A stretch of DNA of 64,000 bases from Nocardia nova (GCF_002933465.1 NZ_PSZE01000018.1:62001-126000), one strand, 5' to 3'. Shown: positions 1-8,645, counted from the stretch's first letter. A program made the numbers and translations. The notes: generated by a model not told the origin, from the letters alone.

Positions 1-58
1 ACTACGCCCGCGGGAACGCTCGAGCATGATTCGAGCGGCGGCACGCATCGTGAGGACC

Positions 59-448
59 ATGACTGCGACTGATCTCGTCGGCACCTGGGAACTGGTGTCC
101 TACTACGACATCGACGACGCGGACGTGCGCAGCGAGGGGCCACTGGGCCCGGCGCCGCGTGGTCTGCTGATCTATACCGCACAGGGCTCGGTCTCGGTGA
201 GCATGATGCGCACCGGCGACACCGCCGCGGCGACCCCGTTCATGGGCTACGCCGGAACCTGGCGCACGGCGGGAACGGCGGTGGTGCACGCGATCAGTGT
301 CTGCTCCAATCCGGCCTGGGCCGGCACCGAGCAGGTACGCCAGATGTCACTCGACGGTGACGTGCTGACCCTGATCGGCGCCGCGCAGGTGGACGGGCGG
401 ACCCAGCGCCGCATTCTCACCTGGCGCAGGTCCACCCGTCCGTGGTGA
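59..448 (+). CDS. lipocalin-like domain protein
   Basis: This 129-residue protein opens with the GTWELVSY signature typical of the lipocalin-like domain (Lipocalin_5) family. That fold is a small beta barrel that may bind a hydrophobic ligand. No signal peptide is visible, so it is probably cytoplasmic. The ATG at 59 is preferred over the one at 26 because the family signature starts four residues after it. Such proteins occur beside aromatic polyketide genes, which fits the convergent ketoreductase and biotin carrier genes next door. Its stop abuts the stop of the carrier protein gene. No catalytic residues can be assigned and the ligand is unknown. Confidence 0.7.
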   Translation: MTATDLVGTWELVSYYDIDDADVRSEGPLGPAPRGLLIYTAQGSVSVSMMRTGDTAAATPFMGYAGTWRTAGTAVVHAISVCSNPAWAGTEQVRQMSLDGDVLTLIGAAQVDGRTQRRILTWRRSTRPW

Positions 449-949
449 TCACTCCGGCGAGTACGAGAACAGAGGTTCGTCGAATTGCACGGATTCACCG
501 TCCTGTTTGAGGATCGCGGTGACGACCCCGCCCGCCTCGGCCGTCACCGGGATCATCAGCTTCATCGCCTCCACGATGCCGACCTGACGCCCCGGCGACA
601 CACGGTCGCCGACCGCCACGAACGGCTCGGCACCGGGCTGCGGGCTCCGATAGAACACTCCCACGCTGGGTGCGCGGATCACCGGATCGGCGACCGTCAC
701 CTCGCTCGCGGAATCGGTCGCGGGTGCCGGGGCCGCGCCCGCACCCACGACCGCCTCCGCCGGCCCCTGTGGCCACTGGGCCTCGACGGTCACCGCACCG
801 ACCTGGATCCGCAACCCGCTGGGCTGTGCGGGGAAGCCGGCCAGCAGCCGCAGCGCGCCCGACTGGATGGCGTCGAGCACTTGCAGATAGTCGTGCTGAG
901 CGGCATCGAGTTCCCGTGCAGGGGTGACGTTCTCGTCCATTGTTGTCAT
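449..949 (-). CDS. accB: biotin carboxyl carrier protein of acetyl-CoA carboxylase
   Basis: The 166-residue protein has the usual two-part layout: a variable N-terminus, an Ala/Pro-rich linker (about residues 65-85) and a C-terminal biotinyl domain. The biotinylation motif EAMKLM is present, with the target lysine near residue 130. It carries carboxybiotin between the biotin carboxylase and carboxyltransferase subunits that make malonyl-CoA. The gene starts 15 nt after the ketoreductase stop, so the two are probably one transcript. An extra AccB beside an ActIII-like ketoreductase is common in type II polyketide clusters, where it would raise the malonyl-CoA supply. A second possible start lies three codons inside. 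Confidence 0.88.
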   Translation of the reverse strand: MTTMDENVTPARELDAAQHDYLQVLDAIQSGALRLLAGFPAQPSGLRIQVGAVTVEAQWPQGPAEAVVGAGAAPAPATDSASEVTVADPVIRAPSVGVFYRSPQPGAEPFVAVGDRVSPGRQVGIVEAMKLMIPVTAEAGGVVTAILKQDGESVQFDEPLFSYSPE

Positions 950-964
950 GACGGCGCTCCGTGG

Positions 965-1747
965 TCAGTAGTTGCCCAGGCCGCCACAGACATTCAATGC
1001 CTGTGCGGTCACGGCGGTGGCGGCCGGCGAGATCAGGTAGTCGATCATCGCGGCCACCTCGTCGACCCGGACATAGCGGCCGATCGGCACGCGGGCGCTC
1101 ACCTGCGCGTGTACCTCGTCGGTGTCGACACCCCACAGACCCGAGTACACCTCCCGAACCCGTTCGGCCATCGGCGTTTCCACGAACCCCGGGCAGACCG
1201 CGTTCACCGTGATTCCGGTCTTGGCCAGCTCCAGCCCCAGCGCCTTGGTGAAGCCGACGACCCCGTGCTTGGAGGCCGAATAGGGCGCGCCGTGGAGGAC
1301 ACCCTGCTTACCCCCGGTCGAGGCGATGTTGACGATCCGCCCGCTGCCCCGGTCGAGCATGCCGCCGGCCGTGAGCGCGGCCTTGGTGGCATAGAAGACG
1401 CTGTGCAGGTTGGTTTCGATCACATCGAGCCACAGCTCGTCCTCGATCTGCGCGGTCACGCCGCCACCGCTGCGCCCGGCGTTGTTGACCAGGATGTCGA
1501 CCGGCCCGAATCGCCGTACCCCGGCGTCGACGTACTCCCGGATCTGGGCGGCGTCGCGGACGTCGCAGCCCACTCCGTCCACCGCGAATCCGTCGTCCTG
1601 CAACTGCTTGGCCGTATCGGCCACCCGCTGCTCGTCCCGGGCACAGATGAACACCGCAACACCCTGTGCCGCCAGGTTTTTCGTGATCTGCAAGCCCATC
1701 CCGCTGGTCGCTCCGCTGACCAACGCCACGCGCTGACTGTCCGCCAT
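965..1747 (-). CDS. type II polyketide 3-ketoacyl-ACP ketoreductase (ActIII-like SDR)
   Basis: A 260-residue classical SDR that reads like the ActIII C9-ketoreductase family along its whole length. It has the Rossmann motif GATSGMG (residues 12-18), NNAG (88-91), catalytic Asn113, Ser143, Tyr156 and Lys160 (YSASK), the IASTGGKQG segment and the family's terminal CGGLGNY. The role is NADPH-dependent reduction of one ketone of an ACP-bound poly-beta-ketone. The ATG at 1747 has a strong ribosome site (GGAGGA, 5 nt spacing); the reading frame is open further upstream but that part looks non-coding. The minimal PKS genes are not in the window and should lie beyond its left edge if the cluster is complete. 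Confidence 0.9.
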   Translation of the reverse strand: MADSQRVALVSGATSGMGLQITKNLAAQGVAVFICARDEQRVADTAKQLQDDGFAVDGVGCDVRDAAQIREYVDAGVRRFGPVDILVNNAGRSGGGVTAQIEDELWLDVIETNLHSVFYATKAALTAGGMLDRGSGRIVNIASTGGKQGVLHGAPYSASKHGVVGFTKALGLELAKTGITVNAVCPGFVETPMAERVREVYSGLWGVDTDEVHAQVSARVPIGRYVRVDEVAAMIDYLISPAATAVTAQALNVCGGLGNY

Positions 1748-1936
1748 ATCTCCTCCATCGGTGCTGGATCCGGTTACACCGGCCCGTCCGGCCACCAGCG
1801 TCGCGAAAGGCCCTATAAGACCGGTCAAACCGGTGCGGGCTCGACCGAATCTCGAGTGCCGTCGGCGACCGTGGAGCGCGATCGAGGTCCGCCCGGAATC
1901 CCGGCGGCCGCCACACCGTCTTCCGAGGAGCCGTCC

Positions 1937-2356
1937 ATGACCACTGTCGCCAGCCGTGCCGAGCTGTACGCCGAGGTCCAGCAGTTCTACGCCGATCAGA
2001 TGCAGCGCCTGGACAACCGCGACATCACCGGCTACGCCGAAACCTTCACCGAAGACGCCGAATTCGAGCACACACCGGGCCGCCCGCCCGCGCGCACCCG
2101 CGCCGGGATCGTGTCGGATCTGGTGGAGTTCCACAAACGCTTCGACAGCGATCCGATGCAACGCCGGCACTGGTTCAACATGATCAACCTCTCCCCGCGC
2201 GAGGACGGCAGCATCGTCGCCACGATGTACTGCCTGGTGGTCAAGATCCGGCCCGGCGCCGCGCCGGAGATCGCGCCGAGCTGTGTGGTGCACGACGTGC
2301 TCGTCCGCATCGACGGTGAACTGCGCACCCGCTCCCGCCGAGTCACCCACGACTGA
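1937..2356 (+). CDS. NTF2-like / SnoaL-like family protein
   Basis: A 139-residue protein with the alpha+beta cone sequence of the nuclear transport factor 2 superfamily: an N-terminal helix pair, then FTEDAEFEHTPG and later strands near RHWFNMI and VVHDVLVRI. Members beside type II polyketide genes are cyclases, hydroxylase partners or binding proteins. It is divergent from the ketoreductase (189 nt apart, the probable promoter region) and 32 nt upstream of the nitroreductase, with which it probably shares a transcript. The ATG at 1937 is chosen because homology begins there. The exact step cannot be read from sequence. Confidence 0.75.
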   Translation: MTTVASRAELYAEVQQFYADQMQRLDNRDITGYAETFTEDAEFEHTPGRPPARTRAGIVSDLVEFHKRFDSDPMQRRHWFNMINLSPREDGSIVATMYCLVVKIRPGAAPEIAPSCVVHDVLVRIDGELRTRSRRVTHD

Positions 2357-2388
2357 CCGAAACCACAACCCCGACAAGGAGTTACGCT

Positions 2389-3000
2389 GTGAGCACCGCT
2401 CAACCCACCACCCGCCTGACCCTCGCGGCGCAAGCCCAGGACCTGCTGTTCCGCACGGCCCGCACCGCCAACACCTTCACCGACGAACCGGTGAGCGACG
2501 AGCAGATCCGCGACATCTACGACCTGATCAAATACGCGCCGACCTCGATGAATCAGCAGCCGCTGCGTATCGTGCTGGTGCGCGGCGCCGAGGCCCGCGC
2601 CGCCCTCGTCGAGCATATGCTCGACAACAACAAGCCCAAGACCGAGAAGGCGCCGCTGACCGCGATTCTGGCCGCAGACCTGAACTTCCACGACCACCTG
2701 CCGAAGGTCTTCCCGCACGCGCCCGACGCCAAGGACTACTTCGCCGACGACGACTACCGGGCCGAATCGGCACGGTTCAACGCACTGATCCAGGTGGGCT
2801 ACTTCATCCTCGGCGTCCGCGCCGCGGGCCTGGCCGCCGGTCCGATGAACGGGTTCGACGCCGCCGGTGTCGACAAGGAGTTCTTCCCCGAGGGCACGCA
2901 CCGTGCGCTGGTCGTGGTCAATATCGGCAAGCCGGGCCCCGACGCCTGGTACCCGCGCTCCCCGCGGCTGGAGTACGACGAGGTCGTCACAACCGTCTGA
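2389..3000 (+). CDS. nitroreductase-family FMN oxidoreductase (RutE/HadB-like)
   Basis: A 203-residue nitroreductase-fold flavoprotein. The N-terminal stretch with FTDEPV, the YAPTSMNQQP segment (about 50-60) and the C-terminal NIGKPG (about 183-188) match the RutE/malonic-semialdehyde-reductase branch. It should bind FMN and reduce an enone, quinone or aldehyde with NAD(P)H. The GTG start at 2389 has AAGGAG nine nucleotides upstream. It follows the NTF2-like gene in the same direction and is closed by a strong hairpin. In an aromatic polyketide setting it may reduce a quinone or double bond of the product; that is inference. Confidence 0.8.
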   Translation: MSTAQPTTRLTLAAQAQDLLFRTARTANTFTDEPVSDEQIRDIYDLIKYAPTSMNQQPLRIVLVRGAEARAALVEHMLDNNKPKTEKAPLTAILAADLNFHDHLPKVFPHAPDAKDYFADDDYRAESARFNALIQVGYFILGVRAAGLAAGPMNGFDAAGVDKEFFPEGTHRALVVVNIGKPGPDAWYPRSPRLEYDEVVTTV

Positions 3001-3015
3001 CCTCGGCCCCCCGAA

Positions 3016-3044
3016 GCCCGATCGGAATATCCGATCGGGCATTT
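3016..3044 (+). terminator. rho-independent terminator after the nitroreductase
   Basis: A perfect 11-bp stem (GCCCGATCGGA / TCCGATCGGGC) with a 3-nt loop, followed by ATTTCGT, begins 16 nt after the nitroreductase stop. It should end the NTF2-like/nitroreductase transcript. Confidence 0.75.
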
Positions 3045-3146
3045 CGTGGTTTCTCGAAGGGACTTTCGGCTCTTGGGCGCCACCGTCGGCGTCGGCACAG
3101 TTGTCGTGCGTCGAAACGGGTCGGGTGAGCGAAAGAGGGCGAGCGG

Positions 3147-3911
3147 GTGTTGCGGGAATCTCAGGCATGGTCGTCGGCAGCGTTCCCGGACATCGTCATC
3201 TTCACCTGCGGGCCGGTACCCGCACTCGAGGCCGAGCGCGTGGCCGGGGCGGTGGGCCGGCTGCTGGCGCGCCACACCGTTACCGGCGGCGCCCGGGTAC
3301 GGGTGACCGCCGCTCCCGGTGAGACCGAATCCCTGCTGGTTCAAGTGAATCTCGTACTACCCGATCGCCCGGTCCGGATGCAGGTGCGCACCCGCGGGCC
3401 CAACGAGGTGCTGTCGGTGGTGGTCCGGCTGGAACGGCAACTCACCGGCGCAACCGCCCGGGAGTGGCCGGATCCGGCGCGACCGGCGCTGGCCGACCCT
3501 GGAGTCGGAAAGATCGTGCGCCGCAAGGTGTTCCCACTCGACACCGTGCGCCCGAAGTCGGCCGCGGCGATGATGGACACGCTCGACTTCGACGTGCACC
3601 TGTTCGTCGACGCCGAAACCGGTGAGGATGCCGTCGTCTACCGCGCGGGCCCGTCGGGGCTGCGGCTGGCGCGCCGGTCGCGGATGCATCCGCCGTCCGA
3701 TACCGGGGGCCGGGTCTTCACGGTGCACTCGCGCCCGACACCCATCCTCACCGAAGCCGCGGCGGTGGAGCGCCTGTGCGAGCACGGCCTGCCGTTCCTG
3801 TTCTACGCCGACGCCTGCACCGGGCGGGGACATCTGCTGTACCGCCGCTACGACGCGGACCTCACCCTCGTCACACCCTGTGCCGAGGTCGCATTCGACA
3901 CCGAAAGGTAG
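3147..3911 (+). CDS. S30AE/HPF-type ribosome-associated protein (DATIN-like)
   Basis: A 254-residue protein with a degenerate N-terminal ribosome-binding region followed by the S30AE C-terminal domain (VRRKVFPLDTVRPKSA, then MDTLDFDVHLFVD). A second, weaker copy follows (RPTPILTEAAAVERL ... FLFYADACTGRGHLLYRRYD). This two-domain form resembles the mycobacterial dormancy protein Rv0079 (DATIN) and long hibernation-promoting factors, which stall or dimerise ribosomes in stress. The GTG at 3147 is the likely start. The desaturase gene begins 9 nt after the stop, so the two are probably co-transcribed. The role in hibernation is inferred from the family. Confidence 0.75.
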   Translation: MLRESQAWSSAAFPDIVIFTCGPVPALEAERVAGAVGRLLARHTVTGGARVRVTAAPGETESLLVQVNLVLPDRPVRMQVRTRGPNEVLSVVVRLERQLTGATAREWPDPARPALADPGVGKIVRRKVFPLDTVRPKSAAAMMDTLDFDVHLFVDAETGEDAVVYRAGPSGLRLARRSRMHPPSDTGGRVFTVHSRPTPILTEAAAVERLCEHGLPFLFYADACTGRGHLLYRRYDADLTLVTPCAEVAFDTER

Positions 3912-3920
3912 ATCACCAGC

Positions 3921-4877
3921 GTGGCACGCGAGTTGACGCAACGGGAAATCCTCACCGAACTCGAACCGGTCGCCGCCACGGCAGTGGACCGGCATCTGTC
4001 GATGGTCAAGGAGTGGCATCCGCACGACTACGTCCCCTGGGACGTCGGCCGCAACTTCGCCATGCTGGGCGGAACCGATTGGGAGCCCGGGCAATCCACG
4101 CTCAGCGAGGTGGCGAAGGCGGCGCTAGTGACCAACCTGCTCACCGAGGACAACCTGCCCTCCTACCACCGCGAGATCGCCGAGAACTTCTCTCAGGACG
4201 GCGCCTGGGGAACGTGGGTGGGCCGCTGGACCGCCGAGGAGAACCGCCACTCCGTCGTGCTGCGCGACTACCTCGTGATCACCCGTGGCGTCGACCCGGT
4301 CGCGCTCGAGAACACCCGCATGACCCATATGACCAACGGCTTCACCCCGGGGGTGGCCCGGCTCCTCGACGGCGAAGCGGGTTTCCTGTATTCGGTTGCG
4401 TACGTCAGCTTTCAGGAACTGGCCACCCGCGTCAGCCACCGCAACACCGCCAAGGTGTGCGCCGATCCGATCGCCGACCGCATGTTGCAGCGCGTCGCGC
4501 TCGACGAGAACCTGCACATGATCTTCTACCGGACCATGTGCGCCGCCGCGTTGGATCTCGTTCCCGATCAGGCGATGACGGCCATCGACATCATCGTCGA
4601 GAACTTCAAGATGCCCGGCGCCGGAATGCCCAACTTCCGCCGCAACGGAGTGCTGATGGCCAAACACGGCGTCTACGATCTGCGCCAGCACTACGAGGAC
4701 GTGCTCGAACCGGTGATCCGGCAATGGGACATCTTCGGCCGCAACGACTTCGGTCCACGCGGCGAACAGGCCCGGGAACGACTGGGCGCCTTTCTGGAGA
4801 ATATGGAACTGGTGCAGATCCCGCGCTTCGAGGAGCACCGCGATCGATCCCTGGCCCGCGAGCGGGCCCGCGCCTGA
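3921..4877 (+). CDS. acyl-ACP desaturase, DesA family
   Basis: A 318-residue ferritin-like diiron enzyme. Both iron-binding helices are visible: EENRH (TAEENRHSVVLRDY, about residue 110) and DENLH (VALDENLHMIFYRT, about 194-206). The family inserts a double bond in ACP-bound fatty acyl chains; mycobacterial DesA1/DesA2 act in mycolic acid and oleate synthesis. It begins with GTG 9 nt after the ribosome-associated protein gene, so a common stress-related transcript is likely. Length is close to that of DesA1. Which of the DesA paralogues it matches cannot be settled by eye. Confidence 0.85.
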   Translation: MARELTQREILTELEPVAATAVDRHLSMVKEWHPHDYVPWDVGRNFAMLGGTDWEPGQSTLSEVAKAALVTNLLTEDNLPSYHREIAENFSQDGAWGTWVGRWTAEENRHSVVLRDYLVITRGVDPVALENTRMTHMTNGFTPGVARLLDGEAGFLYSVAYVSFQELATRVSHRNTAKVCADPIADRMLQRVALDENLHMIFYRTMCAAALDLVPDQAMTAIDIIVENFKMPGAGMPNFRRNGVLMAKHGVYDLRQHYEDVLEPVIRQWDIFGRNDFGPRGEQARERLGAFLENMELVQIPRFEEHRDRSLARERARA

Positions 4878-4878
4878 T

Positions 4879-5556
4879 TCAGCGGGGACGGCGCGGTATG
4901 CGGGTGTGAGCGGTGAGCAGCAGGTGGTCGAAGGCGGTGAGCGTGTGCGGCTGCGCTTCCGGAAGCGTCTCCAGTTCGGCGACCAGCTGGGCGGCCAGGT
5001 CGCGGAGTTTGGTGTTGGTCTCCTGAGAGCGCCAGGACAGAATCTTGAACGCTTGTTCGGCATTGACGCGATACATCCACATCAGCACACCCTTGGCCTG
5101 TTCGATCACCGCGCGGTGCTCGATCACGTCGGGCAGGGCCGCCGACAGAGTTTCGCGCTCGCTCTCGGCCAGGGTCTCGGTGAGGTCGATGTAGAAGCCG
5201 GCCGTACCGATGACTGCTCCGGCATCGTCGTAGAGGCGGTCGGCGACCACCATCACGTGGTGCACCTGCCCTGCGGTGTCGATGAACCGATGCCGGCTGG
5301 AGAACGATTCGCCCATATCGACCGCGCGGGCGATGCGAGCCGCCACATCGTCGCGGTCGTCGGGGTGTTTGTGCGAGAGCAGCAGCTCGGTGGTCGGCAC
5401 CACGCTGCCGGGGCGGTAGCCGTGCATCCGGTACACCTCTTCCGACCACTCCCAGCACCGCGTCGCGAACCAGAACCGGAAGGATCCGACCCGCGGCACA
5501 ATGCTCGGATCAGCTGCTGCCGTTTCTCCCGCCGTGTGCTCGGGGTCGTTGTCCAT
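4879..5556 (-). CDS. PAS-ANTAR domain regulator
   Basis: A 225-residue two-domain protein. The N-terminal PAS fold has WEWSEEVYRMHGY and HPDDR (HKHPDDRDDVAARI), and the C-terminal ANTAR domain has IEQAKGVLMWMYRVNAEQAF. ANTAR domains bind paired RNA hairpins and prevent termination, so this is probably a sensory antiterminator. The ATG at 5556 is preferred over a GTG at 5571; neither has an obvious ribosome site. The stop lies 2 nt from the convergent desaturase stop. The next minus-strand genes upstream (unknown protein and STAS protein) are also small regulators or of unknown role, and may form a sensory group with it. Confidence 0.82.
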   Translation of the reverse strand: MDNDPEHTAGETAAADPSIVPRVGSFRFWFATRCWEWSEEVYRMHGYRPGSVVPTTELLLSHKHPDDRDDVAARIARAVDMGESFSSRHRFIDTAGQVHHVMVVADRLYDDAGAVIGTAGFYIDLTETLAESERETLSAALPDVIEHRAVIEQAKGVLMWMYRVNAEQAFKILSWRSQETNTKLRDLAAQLVAELETLPEAQPHTLTAFDHLLLTAHTRIPRRPR

Positions 5557-5625
5557 GCCGTTGCGCCGCACGACACAATTATGGCCGGTGGAGATCGTTC
5601 CGGTAGCGCGGTCCGTGACGACTCT

Positions 5626-6060
5626 TCACATGAAGGGCCACAGGTCCGCATCGCGGTGGGTGGACCGCGCCAGCCGGGGATCGTCGGCCGAACGCAGCCA
5701 GCGCACCGGTACCCGGATCGGTTCGATCGAGGGCAGGCACGCCACTCGGCCGGTACGGTCCACGAGTGATCCCACCATGCGATATCCCTGTTTCGTTGCC
5801 AAGCCCAGGGCTGCGGCCTGGTCGTCGGTGAGCGTGATCTCGGTGTGCGAGCGTTCGATGAGTCGCAGACCCTCGACCGTCACCGGATCGGTGTCGTAGT
5901 CGACGTTGGAGACCGTGAGCCGGAAACGGGCGCCGGTGAGCAGGCTCGCCACCCACATCGATGTCCCCAGTCGCTCGCGGTCGGGATAGCGGGCGACCGG
6001 CAGTCGATGCGGGACCAGCACCACATAGGTATGCCCGATCTCCACGTCACGGGCGCGCAT
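5626..6060 (-). CDS. conserved-looking hypothetical protein
   Basis: A 144-residue protein that I do not recognise. It starts MRARDVEIGHTYVVLVPHR and contains a compact beta-rich middle (SMWVASLLTGARFRLTV, SHTEITLTDDQAAALG) and a C-terminal region with VRWLR. There is no signal peptide or membrane segment. Codon use is normal for the window and GGAAG lies just ahead of the ATG. It sits between the PAS-ANTAR gene and the STAS gene on the same strand and could take part in the same signalling. Function unknown. Confidence 0.6.
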   Translation of the reverse strand: MRARDVEIGHTYVVLVPHRLPVARYPDRERLGTSMWVASLLTGARFRLTVSNVDYDTDPVTVEGLRLIERSHTEITLTDDQAAALGLATKQGYRMVGSLVDRTGRVACLPSIEPIRVPVRWLRSADDPRLARSTHRDADLWPFM

Positions 6061-6192
6061 GGCTTCCAGAATCGTCCTCCCGGCGTGCCAGTGCAACGTT
6101 GCCGTTACAAGGCTCGCCGCGGTATCGCCCGCCTCGACCAGCGCGTCGGCGCTCCCGTGGGTTACGCCACCCGGCGGCGTTCTGCCGTCGGG

Positions 6193-6558
6193 TCAGCGCG
6201 CGGCGACGCCGGCACTGGGCAGATCGTCGTACACCGAGACCATCCGATCCAGGCCGGTGACCTGGATGACCCGTTTGGCGGCCCCGGACGCGACCACCCG
6301 CAACCGGCGGGGAGTCACCGTGGTCGCGGCCGCGTGCAGCACGCTCAGACCGGCTGAGCCCAGGAAACCCACTCCGGACAGATCGATCACCGGCGCGGCC
6401 TGATCGGCATCCTCGAACGCCGCGCTCATCCGGTCGAGCACACGCTGCAACTGATCGGCCGTCATCGCGTCGACATCGCCGTGCGCCGATATGACGAGCG
6501 CGCCGCCGGTCCGGTCGACCTCGACGCTCAAGCCGCTGTCATCCACCAAGACACTCAT
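6193..6558 (-). CDS. STAS-domain anti-sigma factor antagonist
   Basis: A 121-residue single STAS domain. The core PVIDLSGVGFLGSAGLSVLH carries the conserved serine (GSAG) that partner anti-sigma kinases phosphorylate. In the SpoIIAA/RsbV family the unphosphorylated form binds the anti-sigma factor and frees a stress sigma factor. The start at 6558 is taken because the domain begins there; the GAGGAG purine run sits directly against the ATG, so an ATG at 6579 is also possible. No kinase or sigma gene lies beside it, so its partner is elsewhere. Confidence 0.82.
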   Translation of the reverse strand: MSVLVDDSGLSVEVDRTGGALVISAHGDVDAMTADQLQRVLDRMSAAFEDADQAAPVIDLSGVGFLGSAGLSVLHAAATTVTPRRLRVVASGAAKRVIQVTGLDRMVSVYDDLPSAGVAAR

Positions 6559-6801
6559 CTCCTCGCCACCGCCGTACATCACACTCGTATACAACCCCCG
6601 CCGCGCGGGCCCAAACCTCTTTTTTCTCGGCGCTCGTCGGCGGCTGTGTGCTGTTCCCACGTCGGCCGCGTATTTTCGTGATATCCACGCGAGTGGATCC
6701 GAACCGCCGAACAGTCACGGGCGGGCCGGTAGCTTGGCCTCGCCTCGCCCCACTCGGTCCGGCGCGGTGAGCGGCAGGTCCGAACGGATGGAGGTGTATC
6801 A

Positions 6802-8181
6802 GTGAGCAACCGGGTTCCCCACGGCCGTATCTCGCGTGGCAGCAAAGTGGGCCGGCTCGCCGCGGGACAGGCGCTGCGCGGGGTCGGCACCCGGCTGTCG
6901 ATGGTGGGCCGCACCGAAGAAGCGCGCCGGCGCTTGAGTGAACGCTCGGCGATGCAGGCCGCCCAGCAGCTGGTCACCGTGCTCGGCGGGATGAAGGGCG
7001 CGGCGATGAAGCTCGGGCAGATGCTGTCGGTGCTCGACCTCGACCTCCTTCCCGAAGAACAACGCGAGATGTTCCGCACCAAACTCGCGCAACTGCGCGA
7101 CCAGGCGCCGGCGTTCCCGTTCCCCGCCATGCGCGCGGTGATCGAGAACGATCTCGGCCCGATGGCGCGGATCTTCGCCGACTTCGACGAAACGCCGATC
7201 GCCGCCGCCTCCATCGGGCAGGTCTACCGCGCGCGACTACGCGACGGACGAGCGGTCGCGGTCAAGGTCAAATACCCCGGCGTCGACCGCGCCGTCGACG
7301 CCGATATGCGCAACCTGATGATGATCAGCCGCCTGTGGAAGGCGATCCTGCCCAGCGCCGCCGACGACGACGTGCTCGCCGAAATCGCCCGCAACATCGG
7401 CAGCGAACTCGACTACCACCGCGAGGCCCGCACCCAGCACCACGTCGCGACCCGTTACCGCGGCCATCCCTACATCAGCGTGCCCGACAGCATCGAACAC
7501 TGCTGCGGACCCAACGTTCTGGTCACCGAGCTGGTCGTCGGCGAACCGTTCCAGCACCTGCAATCCCTGCCCGACGCCGACCGCACCCGCATCGGCGAGC
7601 TGATCTACCGCTTCTACATCACTTCCCTGTTCACCGACCACGAGTTCTGCGGCGACCCGCATCCGGGCAATATTCTGCTCACCTCGGACGGGCGACTCGC
7701 GTTCGTCGATTTCGGGCTCTACACCGCCATGAGTCCCGCCGACGTCGAACTCGAACGCGAGATCATCCGCGCCGCAGGCGAATACCGCGCCGAGCACATC
7801 TACCACTCCTGGGTCGCACGGGGCATCGTCGATCCCGACGCCGGAGTCACGCCCGAGGAATGCCTCGGCTACATCTGGGCCGCGACCGGCTGGCACCTGA
7901 TCGACGAGGACATCACCGTCACCCCCGAATTGGCCACCAGCGCAGTGGTTCTCGCCGTCGACCCCCGCACGGCCGAGTTCCGCGGCATGCGCCACCAGCG
8001 CCTCCCACCCGAGCACGTGTTCTCCCGCCGCGCGGACCTGTTCACCTACGCCGTACTCGGACAACTACACACCACCAACAACTGGCACCGCCTCGCCCGC
8101 GAATGGCTCTATCACGAACCACCCGCGACCGACATCGGCGCCGATATCGCCCGCTGGCGGTTCACGGCACGATCGTCGTGA
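6802..8181 (+). CDS. ABC1/UbiB (AarF) family atypical kinase
   Basis: A 459-residue soluble member of the UbiB/ADCK family. Visible family motifs are the KxGQ segment GAAMKLGQML (about 69-78), the alanine-rich loop AAASIGQV in place of the glycine loop, VAVKVKYPG with the catalytic lysine, DPHPGNIL (catalytic loop) and VDFG (metal-binding Asp). Such proteins act as ATPases or kinases in lipid or quinone metabolism; mycobacterial Rv0647c is a relative. The GTG start has GGAGG seven nucleotides upstream. The C-terminal end overlaps a small minus-strand reading frame. The 243 nt before it hold the promoter region shared with the divergent STAS gene. Confidence 0.85.
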   Translation: MSNRVPHGRISRGSKVGRLAAGQALRGVGTRLSMVGRTEEARRRLSERSAMQAAQQLVTVLGGMKGAAMKLGQMLSVLDLDLLPEEQREMFRTKLAQLRDQAPAFPFPAMRAVIENDLGPMARIFADFDETPIAAASIGQVYRARLRDGRAVAVKVKYPGVDRAVDADMRNLMMISRLWKAILPSAADDDVLAEIARNIGSELDYHREARTQHHVATRYRGHPYISVPDSIEHCCGPNVLVTELVVGEPFQHLQSLPDADRTRIGELIYRFYITSLFTDHEFCGDPHPGNILLTSDGRLAFVDFGLYTAMSPADVELEREIIRAAGEYRAEHIYHSWVARGIVDPDAGVTPEECLGYIWAATGWHLIDEDITVTPELATSAVVLAVDPRTAEFRGMRHQRLPPEHVFSRRADLFTYAVLGQLHTTNNWHRLAREWLYHEPPATDIGADIARWRFTARSS

Positions 8182-8275
8182 TCGGCACCGCGCCGGGATA
8201 GCCTCCGTCGCGGGCATACCAGCACAGGAAGCCGTCACTGTCGGCCCACAGATCGGTCACCCACCAGCGTTCCAT
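8162..8275 (-). CDS. possible small protein or 3' gene remnant
   Basis: A 37-residue frame (MERWWVTDLWADSDGFLC ... GAVPITTIVP) reads on the minus strand and overlaps the last 20 nt of the UbiB-like gene. The same frame stays open upstream to about 8340 with coding-like composition (WWRAARAVDHAVVAVSAVGG), but no ATG or ribosome site is clear. It may be a real small gene using a GTG start, or the tail of a gene whose front has decayed. I do not recognise the family. Confidence 0.35.
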   Translation of the reverse strand: MERWWVTDLWADSDGFLCWYARDGGYPGAVPITTIVP

Positions 8276-8645
8276 CCCGCCCACAGCGGAAACCGCCACC
8301 ACCGCGTGATCAACAGCACGAGCAGCCCGCCACCAAGGATCGACAACTCACGTCATGCGAACGGGGGCAGGTGATCCGAGGCGTGACCCAGCAGTGGCAA
8401 TGGCGGCGCTCATCGGCGCCCCTCCCACCGCGCAGACCCGACGGGCGGCATATCGGCAGCCCTACGATCGATCAGATACTGTGTCCGACAACGACTTTCG
8501 TCTCGATCACTGCTGTCGGTCACAGCGTTCCCCGGCCGCCTTCCGGGACGAATGCCGAGGTGCGCCAGCACGAGCTTCGGCCGTGGGCTGCACCAGGTAG
8601 GGGTGCGCGTTCTCCGGACCGGGCCGGCCGTACGCCCCATTCGGG
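8276..8645. other. region without a supported gene
   Basis: About 370 nt between the small minus-strand frame and the serine hydrolase. Overlapping open frames exist on both strands but none has a family resemblance or a ribosome site. No hairpin terminator or repeat stands out. Confidence 0.4.

Noticed and set aside
5100..5769. plus-strand frame opposite the PAS-ANTAR gene
   Set aside because: The minus strand has clear PAS and ANTAR motifs; the plus frame has none.
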